In this document: positions 33,323 through 41,890 of the stretch, in pieces
How the letters are laid out: every line of letters starts with the position of its first letter
How positions within the stretch are numbered: the first letter of the stretch is position 1
Source of the DNA: Marispirochaeta sp.
GTDB lineage: Bacteria > Spirochaetota > Spirochaetia > JC444 > Marispirochaetaceae
Length of the DNA stretch: 64,000 nucleotides
Assembly: GCF_963668165.1 (NCBI RefSeq)
Contig: NZ_OY764209.1
Coordinates: forward strand, 1,178,001-1,242,000
Direction: 5' to 3'
The notes under the pieces: generated by a model
What the model was told of the DNA's origin: nothing
Databases searched by the model: none
Seen by the model: only the letters and a program-made list of their open reading frames with translations
Program-made: the position numbers and the translations under genes

Positions 33323-34507
33323 ATGAAGGATGTTCTAATTATCTCTGACTCCAAACTGCAACTCGATCCACGAGTTTATAAACAGATTATCTTTCTCAAA
33401 TACGCTGGATACCGTATTATAAGTTGCGGTGTATCACCTTCCGGATACGAAGACACGTTTATCCGCTTATTCAAGAAGGAAAAGGTTCGTAGCAGTAGCT
33501 GGTTATCATTTGCTAAACTTTATGCACGAATCTTGATTAAACTGGATAAGTTCAAAAGTAAATTCTTATTGGGAAATAGGTCCTACGAGAAATACTATTG
33601 GCAGCAGGATGTGGTAAAACAAACTATAAAAAGGCTGACTACAGCCATACAAAAATGTGATCTGATTATTGCAAACGATATTCCTGTTCTGCCAATGGCC
33701 CTTAAACTTGGACAGATGTATCAGGCAAAGGTATATATCGATGCTCATGAATATGAACCACTACATTATAATACAAAGGAATTTAATAAATACTATAAAG
33801 ACTTCTGGTATTATATTTGCAAGAAATATCTGCCAAAAGCAGATTATATGACCACAGTTTGTGCCGGTATAGCAGAAAAATATTCAAAAGAATTCAATGT
33901 TACATGTGGTGTTATTATAAATGCCCCATATTTTAATAAGCTTGACCCTGTTGAATGCAGTGATAATAAAATAAAACTCATACATCACGGAATGGCTGCT
34001 CGCGGTAGACAACTGGAAAATATGATCTATTTAATGGATCAGCTTGATGATCAGTTTGAACTGCACTTCATGCTTGTTGGTTTAGATAGTACCTATGGAA
34101 AAGAACTCCATTCTAAAGCCGTTAATAATAAGATTTACTTCCATGACCCTGTAAATATGGAAGAAATACCTAAAGAACTGAATAAATATGATATCGGATT
34201 ATATCTTTTATTCCCTGAATCATACAATCAAGCTATGGCTCTGCCTAATAAATTGTTTGAGTTTATTCAAGCCAGGCTGGCAATCGCAATATGGCCTTCT
34301 CAGGAAATGGTAAAGATCATTGATACATATAAAAATGGTATATATTCAAAGGATTTTGATGTCCAGCAAATGGCAAAAATACTCAATTCACTTACGAAAA
34401 AGGAGATAATGGATATGAAATGGAACTCCAATAAGGCTGCAAAGGAATTGAATGCAGAAGTAAATAGAGATAAACTCCTTACGATTGTTAATAACCTTAT
34501 AAATTGA
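33323..34507 (+). CDS. Glycosyltransferase, GT4-like
   Basis: ATG 33323 (MKDVLIISDSKLQLDPRVYK) is preferred; a GTG five codons upstream at 33308 is possible. The ~394-residue GT-B protein has KVYIDAHEYEPLHYN (the DAHE motif of GT4 N-domains), YMTTVCAGIAEKYSKEF, KIKLIHHGMAARGRQLENMI at the C-domain start and LPNKLFEFIQARLAIAIWPS for donor binding. It would transfer a sugar to the growing lipid-linked glycan. It ends 20 bp before the wbpB-like gene. Confidence 0.82.
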   Translation: MKDVLIISDSKLQLDPRVYKQIIFLKYAGYRIISCGVSPSGYEDTFIRLFKKEKVRSSSWLSFAKLYARILIKLDKFKSKFLLGNRSYEKYYWQQDVVKQTIKRLTTAIQKCDLIIANDIPVLPMALKLGQMYQAKVYIDAHEYEPLHYNTKEFNKYYKDFWYYICKKYLPKADYMTTVCAGIAEKYSKEFNVTCGVIINAPYFNKLDPVECSDNKIKLIHHGMAARGRQLENMIYLMDQLDDQFELHFMLVGLDSTYGKELHSKAVNNKIYFHDPVNMEEIPKELNKYDIGLYLLFPESYNQAMALPNKLFEFIQARLAIAIWPSQEMVKIIDTYKNGIYSKDFDVQQMAKILNSLTKKEIMDMKWNSNKAAKELNAEVNRDKLLTIVNNLIN

Positions 34508-34527
34508 GCATGAATAATAGGACAACC

Positions 34528-35478
34528 ATGAAAAAGATTACACTCATCGGCTGCGGCCGTATTTCCAAACGACACATCGAAGCCATTGATGCTGCAGAGG
34601 GTGTTGAGATTACATCTGTCTGTGACATAGAAGAAAGCAGGGCAAAAAACGCAGGAACACAGCTTAATGTTCCCTGGCTTACTGACTATACAAAAATCAA
34701 AAATACTGATGTAGCTGCAGTACTGACTCCTTCCGGTATGCATCCCCGTCACGCGGCCGAGGTAGCGGAAAAAACGGACATACCCTATGTTTTGGTGGAA
34801 AAACCAATATCACTCACAGTACGGGAAGCCTGCGAACTTTTCGACCGTGTGGATAAAGCAGGAAAAAAGCTTATTCCGGTTTATCAGAACCGCTACAACC
34901 CGCTTGTTGCATTTATGAAAGACATGATTAATACCGGAAAACTTGGTACGATCTATCAGTTCAACTGCAATGTATTCTGGAACAGAAACGATGACTATTT
35001 TGCCATAGACTGGCACGGAACAAAGGAACTGGACGGCGGTGTTCTCTACACCCAGGCCAGTCATTATGTGGATATGATCCACTTTTTCTTTGGAGAGATT
35101 GCAGAAAGCAAGGGCATCGGCGGCTCTTTACGAAATCTTGAAGTATATGATTCTGTGTCATCGGTTTGTGAGTTTCAGAACGGTGTTATAGGAACTATTA
35201 ACGCTACAGTAAGCACCTACCGCAAAAATTTTCTAACTGAGTTTACCATAATCGCGGAAAAAGGCACAGTCCGACTTTCCGGAACAAACCTGAACACAAT
35301 AGATTTCTGGGATGTTGAAGGTATGGAGAAACCGGACATCGACTTTACCATAGACCATGTGTACGGCAAGGGCCATGATACTCTTTACCAGTATATCGCC
35401 GAAGAAAAGTGGGAAATGTTTCCCAGCAGAGATGATGTGCTCTCCGGCATTCGTCTGATGGAACGGCTGAGTTATTAA
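34528..35478 (+). CDS. Gfo/Idh/MocA oxidoreductase, WbpB-like (UDP-GlcNAcA 3-dehydrogenase)
   Basis: ATG 34528 starts MKKITLIGCGRISKRHIEAI; ATG 34510 is an in-frame alternative. The ~316-residue protein has the N-terminal NAD Rossmann fold, VAAVLTPSGMHPRHAAEVAE, the catalytic-Lys motif YVLVEKPISLTVREAC (EKP), and GTKELDGGVLYTQASHYVDM with the conserved His. Together with WbpE, D, A and I homologues downstream, it fits the NAD-dependent 3-oxidation of UDP-GlcNAc uronate that generates the 3-keto substrate for amination. Confidence 0.85.
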   Translation: MKKITLIGCGRISKRHIEAIDAAEGVEITSVCDIEESRAKNAGTQLNVPWLTDYTKIKNTDVAAVLTPSGMHPRHAAEVAEKTDIPYVLVEKPISLTVREACELFDRVDKAGKKLIPVYQNRYNPLVAFMKDMINTGKLGTIYQFNCNVFWNRNDDYFAIDWHGTKELDGGVLYTQASHYVDMIHFFFGEIAESKGIGGSLRNLEVYDSVSSVCEFQNGVIGTINATVSTYRKNFLTEFTIIAEKGTVRLSGTNLNTIDFWDVEGMEKPDIDFTIDHVYGKGHDTLYQYIAEEKWEMFPSRDDVLSGIRLMERLSY

Positions 35479-35492
35479 AGGAGGTAAACGCC

Positions 35493-35765
35493 ATGCAGAT
35501 TAAAGCAGTGTACGACAACGGAAAATTGCAGCTTCCGGGCAACATTCGGTTAAAACATTCACAGATGGTACTTGTAGTAAATATTCCTGATTCAGAAATA
35601 GAAGTTAACGAAACAGTAAATATTGTCACAGATCCTCTACTAAATGAAAAAATCGCGCGTCTTGAGAAAAAACGGCACTGGCAGGGGCCCTGGAAAGGAG
35701 AAAAAGCTGATCAGGAGCTCCTTGCGGAAGGCCTGGAAATGAAATATGGGAAAAAAGCAGACTAA
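35493..35765 (+). CDS. AF2212/DUF104-like small protein, putative antitoxin of the PIN domain
   Basis: A 90-residue protein after a perfect ribosome site (AAAGGAGGTAAACGCC). The N-terminus IKAVYDNGKLQLPGNIRLKH with MVLVVNIPDSE resembles the AF2212-like antitoxin fold (AxYxxGxxxP). The C-terminal half is charged and likely helical or disordered, as expected for a toxin-wrapping tail. Its TAA overlaps the next ATG by one base, and that next gene starts with a PIN domain. This is exactly the antitoxin-PIN gene order, but the PIN is fused to an aminotransferase. Antitoxin assignment is inferred from sequence style and position. Confidence 0.6.
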   Translation: MQIKAVYDNGKLQLPGNIRLKHSQMVLVVNIPDSEIEVNETVNIVTDPLLNEKIARLEKKRHWQGPWKGEKADQELLAEGLEMKYGKKAD

Positions 35766-37324
35766 TGGATATACTGTTCGACGTAAATATTGTTGTCGAT
35801 CTATGTGCCCGGCGTGAGCCATTCTACTCCCAGGCGCTTCAGGTTGAAGAGTTTTGTCGTGCTCATGGTATGAGGGTTCGATTATATACCGGCAGCGTTC
35901 AGACGATACACTTTGTTCTCGCTGCGGCACTTGCGGATCACGATAAGAACTCAGGCGTTGAGATGCAGCGCAGAGGATTTTACCTGCGGGAAGCACGCCA
36001 GCTGCTTGAAGTATATTCGAGCGACATACTCTGGCAGGCGGCTCTAAGCGAAGACGGTCAGGTTTTTGATAATGAAGACCCGGAGGACGCGCAACTCATC
36101 AAGGCGGTAGATCGACTAGGGAAAGACGCTGTATTGCTTACCAGAGACGAAGGTTTGCTTAATCGCTGTACTAAGGCAGTAACCCCCTCCGATTTTCTGT
36201 TGCGCTCTACCGAGACGGACAAACAACCGGCCATTGCCTTCTGCGATCTCGCTGCGCAGCTCGATACCTTCCGGCCGCAGATGGAAAAGGCGATCCTCGA
36301 TGTAGTAGAGTCAACGGCCTATATCAAAGGACCCGCCCTCGACCGCCTGGAAACTGAGTTAAGCGATTACCTTGACGGCTCGGTCGAGTCGATTTGCTGT
36401 TCAAGCGGGACCGATGCCTTGCTGATTGCCCTGATGGCTCTGGATGTACATCCCGGAGACGAGGTGATAATCCCTGATTTTACCTTTATTGCCACGGGGG
36501 AGGTAGTTTCATTTCTTGGTGCGGTCCCGGTATTCTGTGACGTTGATCCTGTTACCTATAATCTTGATCCGTCACGTATCGAAGCCCTGATAAGCGATAA
36601 AACCATAGGGATTATTCCCGTAAGCATTTTCGGGCAATGCGCGGACATGGATGCGATTAATACTATAGCCGACAGGCACGGTCTATGGGTCATGGAAGAT
36701 GCCGCCCAGTCTTTTGGGGCTGAATACAAGGGCAGGAAGTCCTGCACTATGAGCAAGGTTGCTACCACCAGTTTCTTCCCCGCCAAACCCCTGGGCTGCT
36801 ACGGAGACGGTGGTGCCATTTTTACTGCGGATACGGAACTTGCGGGTAAAATGCGGACTATTCTGAATCACGGCCAGGAGAGGCGCTATCATCATTCCAT
36901 GATCGGTCTTAACGGACGCATGGATACCCTTCAGGCAGCGGTGGTATCGGTAAAACTGCGGAATTTTGATAGGGAGCTTGAGCTGCGCAATAAGGTAGCG
37001 CAGGAATATACCAGAAAGTTATCTGAACTGACGGAAACCCCCAGGGTGCTGGAACATAATACTTCAGTATGGGCCCAGTATACCCTGGTACATAAAAGGC
37101 GCGACCATATTCGTTCTGCACTTTCCAATGCCGGAATCCCAACCGCGGTTCATTACCCTGTCCCACTCCACAAACAGCAGGCCTTCGCATACCTGAAAAG
37201 GCCGGTTGACTGCCCGGTTACCGAAAAGCTTTCTGAACAGGTTTTCAGTCTTCCCATGCATCCTTTTCTAAAAGAGCCGGAAATTTCCCGGATCGCGGAT
37301 ACCATAAGGAAGGTCCTTCAGTGA
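35765..37324 (+). CDS. PIN domain fused to WbpE-like sugar aminotransferase
   Basis: A 519-residue fusion. Residues 1-145 are a PIN nuclease domain: D6 in ILFDVNIVVDLCARREPF, E28/E29, D108 in DPEDAQLIKAVDRLG and D128 in AVLLTRDEGLL are the expected acidic residues. Residues ~157-519 are a complete DegT/DnrJ aminotransferase starting IAFCDLAAQLDTFRPQM, with CSSGTDALLIALMALDVHPG, MEDAAQSFGAEYKGRKS and the Lys motif FFPAKPLGCYGDGGAIF (K341). Aminotransferases of this family normally begin near the FxDLxxQ motif at ~370 residues, so the PIN part is additional. The enzyme part fits WbpE, amination of UDP-3-keto-GlcNAcA. The gene overlaps wbpD by 4 bp and an antitoxin-like gene by 1 bp. Confidence 0.88.
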   Translation: MDILFDVNIVVDLCARREPFYSQALQVEEFCRAHGMRVRLYTGSVQTIHFVLAAALADHDKNSGVEMQRRGFYLREARQLLEVYSSDILWQAALSEDGQVFDNEDPEDAQLIKAVDRLGKDAVLLTRDEGLLNRCTKAVTPSDFLLRSTETDKQPAIAFCDLAAQLDTFRPQMEKAILDVVESTAYIKGPALDRLETELSDYLDGSVESICCSSGTDALLIALMALDVHPGDEVIIPDFTFIATGEVVSFLGAVPVFCDVDPVTYNLDPSRIEALISDKTIGIIPVSIFGQCADMDAINTIADRHGLWVMEDAAQSFGAEYKGRKSCTMSKVATTSFFPAKPLGCYGDGGAIFTADTELAGKMRTILNHGQERRYHHSMIGLNGRMDTLQAAVVSVKLRNFDRELELRNKVAQEYTRKLSELTETPRVLEHNTSVWAQYTLVHKRRDHIRSALSNAGIPTAVHYPVPLHKQQAFAYLKRPVDCPVTEKLSEQVFSLPMHPFLKEPEISRIADTIRKVLQ

Positions 37325-37893
37325 TTGATTCCGAGGTCTTTATTCACCAATCCAGTTATGTTGATGAGGGTGCTGTTGTCGGAACGGGAACAAAAATCTG
37401 GCATTTCTCCCATGTAATGGCTGGAGCTGTAATCGGTGAAGGCTGTTCCCTGGGGCAGAATGTCAATATAGGCGGACGGGCGGTACTCGGAAACGGTGTA
37501 AAGGTCCAGAACAATGTATCCATTTATGATGATGTAATACTTGAAGACGATGTGTTTTGCGGTCCTTCCTGCGTTTTTACCAATGTGATTAACCCCAGGG
37601 CCTTTGTTGAACGCAAGCAAGAATATCGAAAAACCCTCGTTAAACGGGGAGCCTCCATCGGGGCCAATGCAACCATAGTCTGCGGAGTAACACTAGGGGA
37701 ATACTGCTTTGTGGGCGCAGGCAGTGTGGTAACCAGGGATGCTCCTGCTTATGCCCAGGTATATGGTTCGCCGGCCCGACAACATGGCTGGGTGTGCCGC
37801 TGCGGAATGAAACTCCCTGATGAGCTCTTATGTTCTGAGTGCGGCATGCAGTATGCTCTGCAAGACGGAGCCCTGCAGCCGGTAAGAAATTAA
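37321..37893 (+). CDS. wbpD: WbpD-like UDP-3-amino-sugar N-acetyltransferase
   Basis: The start is GTG in the previous stop. The 190-residue left-handed beta-helix protein shows hexapeptide repeats through most of its length (VGTGTKIWHFSHVMAGAVIG, LGQNVNIGGRAVLGNGVKVQ, IGANATIVCGVTLGEYCFVG) and the WbpD-like KIWHFSHV motif. It acetylates the C3 amine of UDP-2-acetamido-3-amino-glucuronate. The C-terminus carries two CxxC-type pairs (VCRCG and CSECG), a small zinc-ribbon-like tail. It is followed 13 bp later by the UDP-GlcNAc dehydrogenase gene. Confidence 0.9.
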   Translation: MIDSEVFIHQSSYVDEGAVVGTGTKIWHFSHVMAGAVIGEGCSLGQNVNIGGRAVLGNGVKVQNNVSIYDDVILEDDVFCGPSCVFTNVINPRAFVERKQEYRKTLVKRGASIGANATIVCGVTLGEYCFVGAGSVVTRDAPAYAQVYGSPARQHGWVCRCGMKLPDELLCSECGMQYALQDGALQPVRN

Positions 37894-37906
37894 ACTGAGG
37901 ATTATT

Positions 37907-39226
37907 ATGAGTCTGTATACCGATTGGATGGAAAAACTTGAGCAAAACGACTTTACTGTAGGAATCCTTGGCCTCGGCTATGTTGGTCTGCCCCTGGCGG
38001 TAACCTTTGCTCTGAAGAATGTAAAAGTGCTTGGCTTCGAAAAAAGTACAGGAAAGGTCCGCGATATAAATGCCGGTAAAAATTATATCGCCGATGTTGC
38101 AGACGATGATCTTAAGAAGGTAGTTTCCAATAAACATCTGAGCGCCACGGATGATTTTTCCAGGCTGTCAGAGTGCGATGCCGTCCTGATTTGTGTTCCT
38201 ACACCCCTGGACAGGTTTAAAAAACCTGACATGAGCTATATAGAATCAGCCTGTCGATCCATAGGAAACTCCATGCGCCGGGGAATGTTTATTGCCCTGG
38301 AGAGTACTACGTATCCCACGACCACCGAAAATTTCATGCTCCCCATACTGGAAGAGGTGTCGGGCATGAAATGCTGTGAGGATTTTTTCCTTGCCTATTC
38401 CCCGGAACGGGTAGACCCCGGCAACAAGTCGTATAAAACAGATAACACCCCGAAGGTAGTCGGCAGCATTGGAGAAGATGCCCGGGAAATCGCTCTTAAG
38501 CTGTACGGTAAGGCAATTAAACAGCTCTATCCGGTTTCCAGCCCAAAAGCCGCGGAAATGGTGAAAATCCTTGAAAATACGTATCGTCTGGTTAATATCT
38601 CCCTTATAAATGAGCTGGCCCTTCTGTCCGGTAAAATGGGCATCAATATCTGGGAGGTTATCGATGCGGCCAAGACAAAGCCCTACGGGTTCCAGGCCTT
38701 TTATCCAGGGCCTGGAATCGGCGGCCACTGCATTCCCCTTGATCCGTTTTACCTTGAGTACATCGCCAAGAATTTTAACTTTGATCTTTCCATGATTCAT
38801 ACGGCAGGCCAGATCAATACCCTTATGCCCCACCGCATGATGAACAAGATCATGTTCGCCTTGAACCGTATGGGTAAATCGGTTAACGGATCGAAAATAC
38901 TGTTCCTCGGTATTGCCTATAAACCGGATATCGGCGATTCCCGGGAAAGCCCCGCGTTAATGGTAATGGATGAGATACAAAGAAAGCGTGGAATAGTACT
39001 GTTCCACGATCCGTACATTAAGGAAGCTGAAAGCGAATCCGGGAATCGTTATACCGGGAAGGATCTCAGTGATGAACTTGTTCAGGAAGTCGACTGCGTT
39101 GTCTTCAGCACCAACCATTCGGTATTCGATGTCAATCACATTGTAGAAAAGGCAAGCCTGGTGGTTGATCTGAGAAATGCTGTAAAGAATGTGAATATTG
39201 AGAATGAAAAGGTATTCAAGTTGTGA
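37907..39226 (+). CDS. wbpA: UDP-N-acetylglucosamine 6-dehydrogenase (WbpA-like)
   Basis: A 439-residue nucleotide-sugar dehydrogenase, a different subgroup from the ugd at the window start. FTVGILGLGYVGLPLAVTFA binds NAD; AYSPERVDPGN, ENTYRLVNISLINELALL, and the catalytic Cys in PGPGIGGHCIPLDPFYL follow; the C-domain has FLGIAYKPDIGDSRESPAL. The AYSPERVDPG motif is that of UDP-GlcNAc/ManNAc dehydrogenases. It makes UDP-GlcNAc uronate, the first intermediate of the WbpA-B-E-D-I pathway, all of which are encoded here. Overlaps the next gene by 4 bp. Confidence 0.92.
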   Translation: MSLYTDWMEKLEQNDFTVGILGLGYVGLPLAVTFALKNVKVLGFEKSTGKVRDINAGKNYIADVADDDLKKVVSNKHLSATDDFSRLSECDAVLICVPTPLDRFKKPDMSYIESACRSIGNSMRRGMFIALESTTYPTTTENFMLPILEEVSGMKCCEDFFLAYSPERVDPGNKSYKTDNTPKVVGSIGEDAREIALKLYGKAIKQLYPVSSPKAAEMVKILENTYRLVNISLINELALLSGKMGINIWEVIDAAKTKPYGFQAFYPGPGIGGHCIPLDPFYLEYIAKNFNFDLSMIHTAGQINTLMPHRMMNKIMFALNRMGKSVNGSKILFLGIAYKPDIGDSRESPALMVMDEIQRKRGIVLFHDPYIKEAESESGNRYTGKDLSDELVQEVDCVVFSTNHSVFDVNHIVEKASLVVDLRNAVKNVNIENEKVFKL

Positions 39227-40344
39227 GTGGCTCTTTGAAAATCGTTACTGTTGTGGGTGCCCGGCCGCAGTTTGTAAAGGCTGCGGTACTGAGCCGCCAT
39301 ATCCGTTCGGACAGATATAAAGGGAAAATCTCCGAGCTTATTGTACACACAGGGCAGCACTATGACAGGAATATGTCGGAGGTTTTTTTCAGCGAGATGC
39401 AGATCCCGCATCCCGATGTAAACCTTGGCATTTCCGGCGGGTCCCACGGTTCAATGACGGGAGAAATGCTGGCAAAGATCGAAGAAGTGCTTGCGGAACA
39501 CAAGCCTGACCTTGTTATGGTCTACGGTGATACCAACTCTACCCTGGCAGGGGCCCTGGCTGCAGCCAAACTGCATATTTCTGTCGCCCACGTGGAAGCG
39601 GGCCTGCGCAGCTTTAACATGATCATGCCGGAAGAAATCAACCGTGTTTTAACTGATCACATAGCTGAATACTTGTTTTGTCCTTCCGCAGTTTCAGTAG
39701 AAAACCTGCGTAAAGAGGGAATTCCAAAACACTTAACACCTGAAAAAAAATCAAAAGTATTTACGTGCGGTGATATAATGTTTGACGCTTCGCTGTTTTA
39801 CCGGGAAATTAATGCGCAAAGGAAGGAAGAGGACAAGATAATTCATCGTCTGAATATTGGTCCGGATTTTGTTTTAACCACGGTTCATCGCGCAGAAAAC
39901 ACTGATAACCCTGCAAGACTTGAGGCCATTTTTTCTGCCATGAATGAGATGGAAGAAACAAACTTTATTTTGCCCCTGCATCCGCGGACAGGAAAAATTG
40001 TGAAAGAAAGGGGAATCACAATAAACAGCAATGTGCGGGTTATTGAACCTGTAGGATATTTTGATATGCTTGATCTTGAAGAACATTGCCGATTGATTAT
40101 GACAGATTCCGGCGGAGTACAGAAGGAGGCCTATTTTTTCGGAAAACCCTGTATAACCCTCCGGGACGAGACCGAATGGGTCGAGACTGTGCAGTCGGGC
40201 TGGAACCGCCTTGTCGGAGCGGAAAAAGACACCATTAAAATGGCCCTGATGAAAGCTGTTGCTCCGAAGACCCAGGAATCACTCTACGGAGATGGAGACG
40301 CGGGCACTTATATACTGGAAAGCTTATTGGAAAACAATGACTAA
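39223..40344 (+). CDS. wbpI: UDP-sugar C2-epimerase (WbpI-like, non-hydrolysing UDP-GlcNAc 2-epimerase family)
   Basis: The start is GTG overlapping wbpA. The 373-residue protein has TVVGARPQFVKAAVLSRHI, VHTGQHYDRNMSEVFF, MVYGDTNSTLAGALAA, HVEAGLRSFNMIMPEEINRV, TVHRAENTDN and MTDSGGVQKEAYFFGKPCIT, all typical of the family. In this operon it should convert UDP-2,3-diacetamido-glucuronate into the mannuronate epimer (WbpI) rather than make UDP-ManNAc. The choice rests on the complete wbpB-E-D-A set around it. Confidence 0.9.
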   Translation: MSGSLKIVTVVGARPQFVKAAVLSRHIRSDRYKGKISELIVHTGQHYDRNMSEVFFSEMQIPHPDVNLGISGGSHGSMTGEMLAKIEEVLAEHKPDLVMVYGDTNSTLAGALAAAKLHISVAHVEAGLRSFNMIMPEEINRVLTDHIAEYLFCPSAVSVENLRKEGIPKHLTPEKKSKVFTCGDIMFDASLFYREINAQRKEEDKIIHRLNIGPDFVLTTVHRAENTDNPARLEAIFSAMNEMEETNFILPLHPRTGKIVKERGITINSNVRVIEPVGYFDMLDLEEHCRLIMTDSGGVQKEAYFFGKPCITLRDETEWVETVQSGWNRLVGAEKDTIKMALMKAVAPKTQESLYGDGDAGTYILESLLENND

Positions 40345-40368
40345 GCACCCTAAGAGTAAGGACTAAAT

Positions 40369-41439
40369 ATGATTAATATCGCTTTAATTGGCTGCGGAAG
40401 AATAGCAAAACGCCATTCCGATTTATTGGGGACGGGAACAATACAAGGAGCCAGACTCGCTGCTGTATGTGACAGTGTTCCTGAAAAAGCCAGGGCAATT
40501 GGTGAAAAATATAATATCCCCTGGTTTACCAGCATTGATACAATGCTGAGCAGTAATATAGATATCAATGCCGCATCTGTATTATCGGAGAGTGGTCTTC
40601 ACGCCGAACATGCAATTAAAGTTGCTTCGTACGGTGTGCATGTCATTGTAGAAAAACCGATGGCCTTGACCTTGACCGATGCGGATAAAATGATCCTTGC
40701 CTGCGATAAGAACAATGTAAAGCTCTTTGTCGTAAAGCAGAACCGCTTCAATATTCCGGTAATTCAATTGCGCAAAGCTTTAGAAGCCGGACGTTTTGGG
40801 AAGCTCGTTTTGGGTACTATTCGCGTTCGCTGGTGCAGACCTCAGGGGTATTACGACCAGGACTCCTGGCGTGGGACCTGGGCTCTGGATGGCGGTGTGC
40901 TAACCAATCAGGCAAGTCATCATATAGATTTACTGGAATGGATGATGGGTGATGTTGAAAGCGTTTTTGCCCGCAGTACAACAGCCCTTGTTAACATAGA
41001 AGCAGAAGATACTGCCGTTGCCACCTTGAAATTTCAAAACGGCGCTATTGGTATAATAGAAGCAACCACCGCAACCCGGCCAAAGGATCTTGAAGGATCT
41101 ATTTCTGTCCTTGGCGAAAAAGGATCAGTTGAAATCGGCGGGTTCGCGGTCAATGAAATGAAAGTGTGGCAGTTCACAGAGCCGGAACCGGAAGATGCAG
41201 ATGTAATGAAAAAATATTCAGTGAATCCTCCAAATGTTTATGGATTTGGACATCAGGCATACTATGAGCATGTTATTGATTGTCTTGAGAATAACAGCGC
41301 TCAACTGGTAGATGGCATTGAGGGAAGAAAAAGTCTCGAATTAATTTCTGCGTTGTATGAATCGATAGAGACCGGAAAGGAAGTTTTTCTCCGATTCAAT
41401 CCCAAAAAATGCCGTTTGGGTGTGCGAAATGAAAAATGA
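40369..41439 (+). CDS. Second Gfo/Idh/MocA oxidoreductase (WbpB-like)
   Basis: A 356-residue NAD-dependent oxidoreductase. MINIALIGCGRIAKRHSDLL is nearly the same N-terminus as the protein at 34528; VIVEKPMALTLTDADKMILA holds the EKP catalytic Lys; DSWRGTWALDGGVLTNQASH has the conserved His. A longer C-terminus than the first copy (~40 residues). It starts a second B-D-E-like trio with the acetyltransferase and aminotransferase that follow. It probably oxidises C3 of another nucleotide sugar, possibly a derivative of the first product. Confidence 0.85.
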   Translation: MINIALIGCGRIAKRHSDLLGTGTIQGARLAAVCDSVPEKARAIGEKYNIPWFTSIDTMLSSNIDINAASVLSESGLHAEHAIKVASYGVHVIVEKPMALTLTDADKMILACDKNNVKLFVVKQNRFNIPVIQLRKALEAGRFGKLVLGTIRVRWCRPQGYYDQDSWRGTWALDGGVLTNQASHHIDLLEWMMGDVESVFARSTTALVNIEAEDTAVATLKFQNGAIGIIEATTATRPKDLEGSISVLGEKGSVEIGGFAVNEMKVWQFTEPEPEDADVMKKYSVNPPNVYGFGHQAYYEHVIDCLENNSAQLVDGIEGRKSLELISALYESIETGKEVFLRFNPKKCRLGVRNEK

Positions 41440-41890
41440 CGCAATACTTAAGCAAGTCGGTGTACGGAATACTGATTTTGGAACGAATGTCGTGGTTGTT
41501 GAACCTGTAAATATATATGAAGCTGAGATTGGAAGTGAGTGCTTTATTGGCCCTTTTGTCGAGATTCAGAAAGACGTGAAGATCGGGAACAAGACCAAAA
41601 TTCAGTCTCATTCCTTTATTTGCGAACTGGTTACCATTGGTAATGATTGTGTTATCGCACATGGTGTAATGTTCATTAACGATACATTTTCCTCAGGCGA
41701 GCCTGCCCGGGGAGATAAAACCAGGTGGAAAGAGACGCGGATAGGAAATAGTGTTTATATAGGCTCAAATGCAACCATTTTACCGGTAACAGTTTGCGAC
41801 CATGTGGTTATTGGGGCCGGTTCAGTTGTTACCAGGGATATTAATGAACCGGGAACCTATGCCGGCAACCCCGCCAGAAAAATTCGCTGA
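41429..41890 (+). CDS. Hexapeptide-repeat acyltransferase of the second B-D-E set
   Basis: ATG 41429 lies inside the oxidoreductase end; a GTG three codons upstream is possible. The ~153-residue left-handed beta-helix protein has repeats IGSECFIGPFVEIQKDVKIG, IGNDCVIAHGVMFINDTF and IGSNATILPVTVCDHVVIGA, ending GTYAGNPARKIR. This resembles WbpD/FdtC/QdtC acetyltransferases that act on 3-amino sugars. It is shorter than the first copy (no zinc-ribbon-like tail). Directly followed by the second aminotransferase fusion. Confidence 0.85.
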   Translation: MKNDAILKQVGVRNTDFGTNVVVVEPVNIYEAEIGSECFIGPFVEIQKDVKIGNKTKIQSHSFICELVTIGNDCVIAHGVMFINDTFSSGEPARGDKTRWKETRIGNSVYIGSNATILPVTVCDHVVIGAGSVVTRDINEPGTYAGNPARKIR

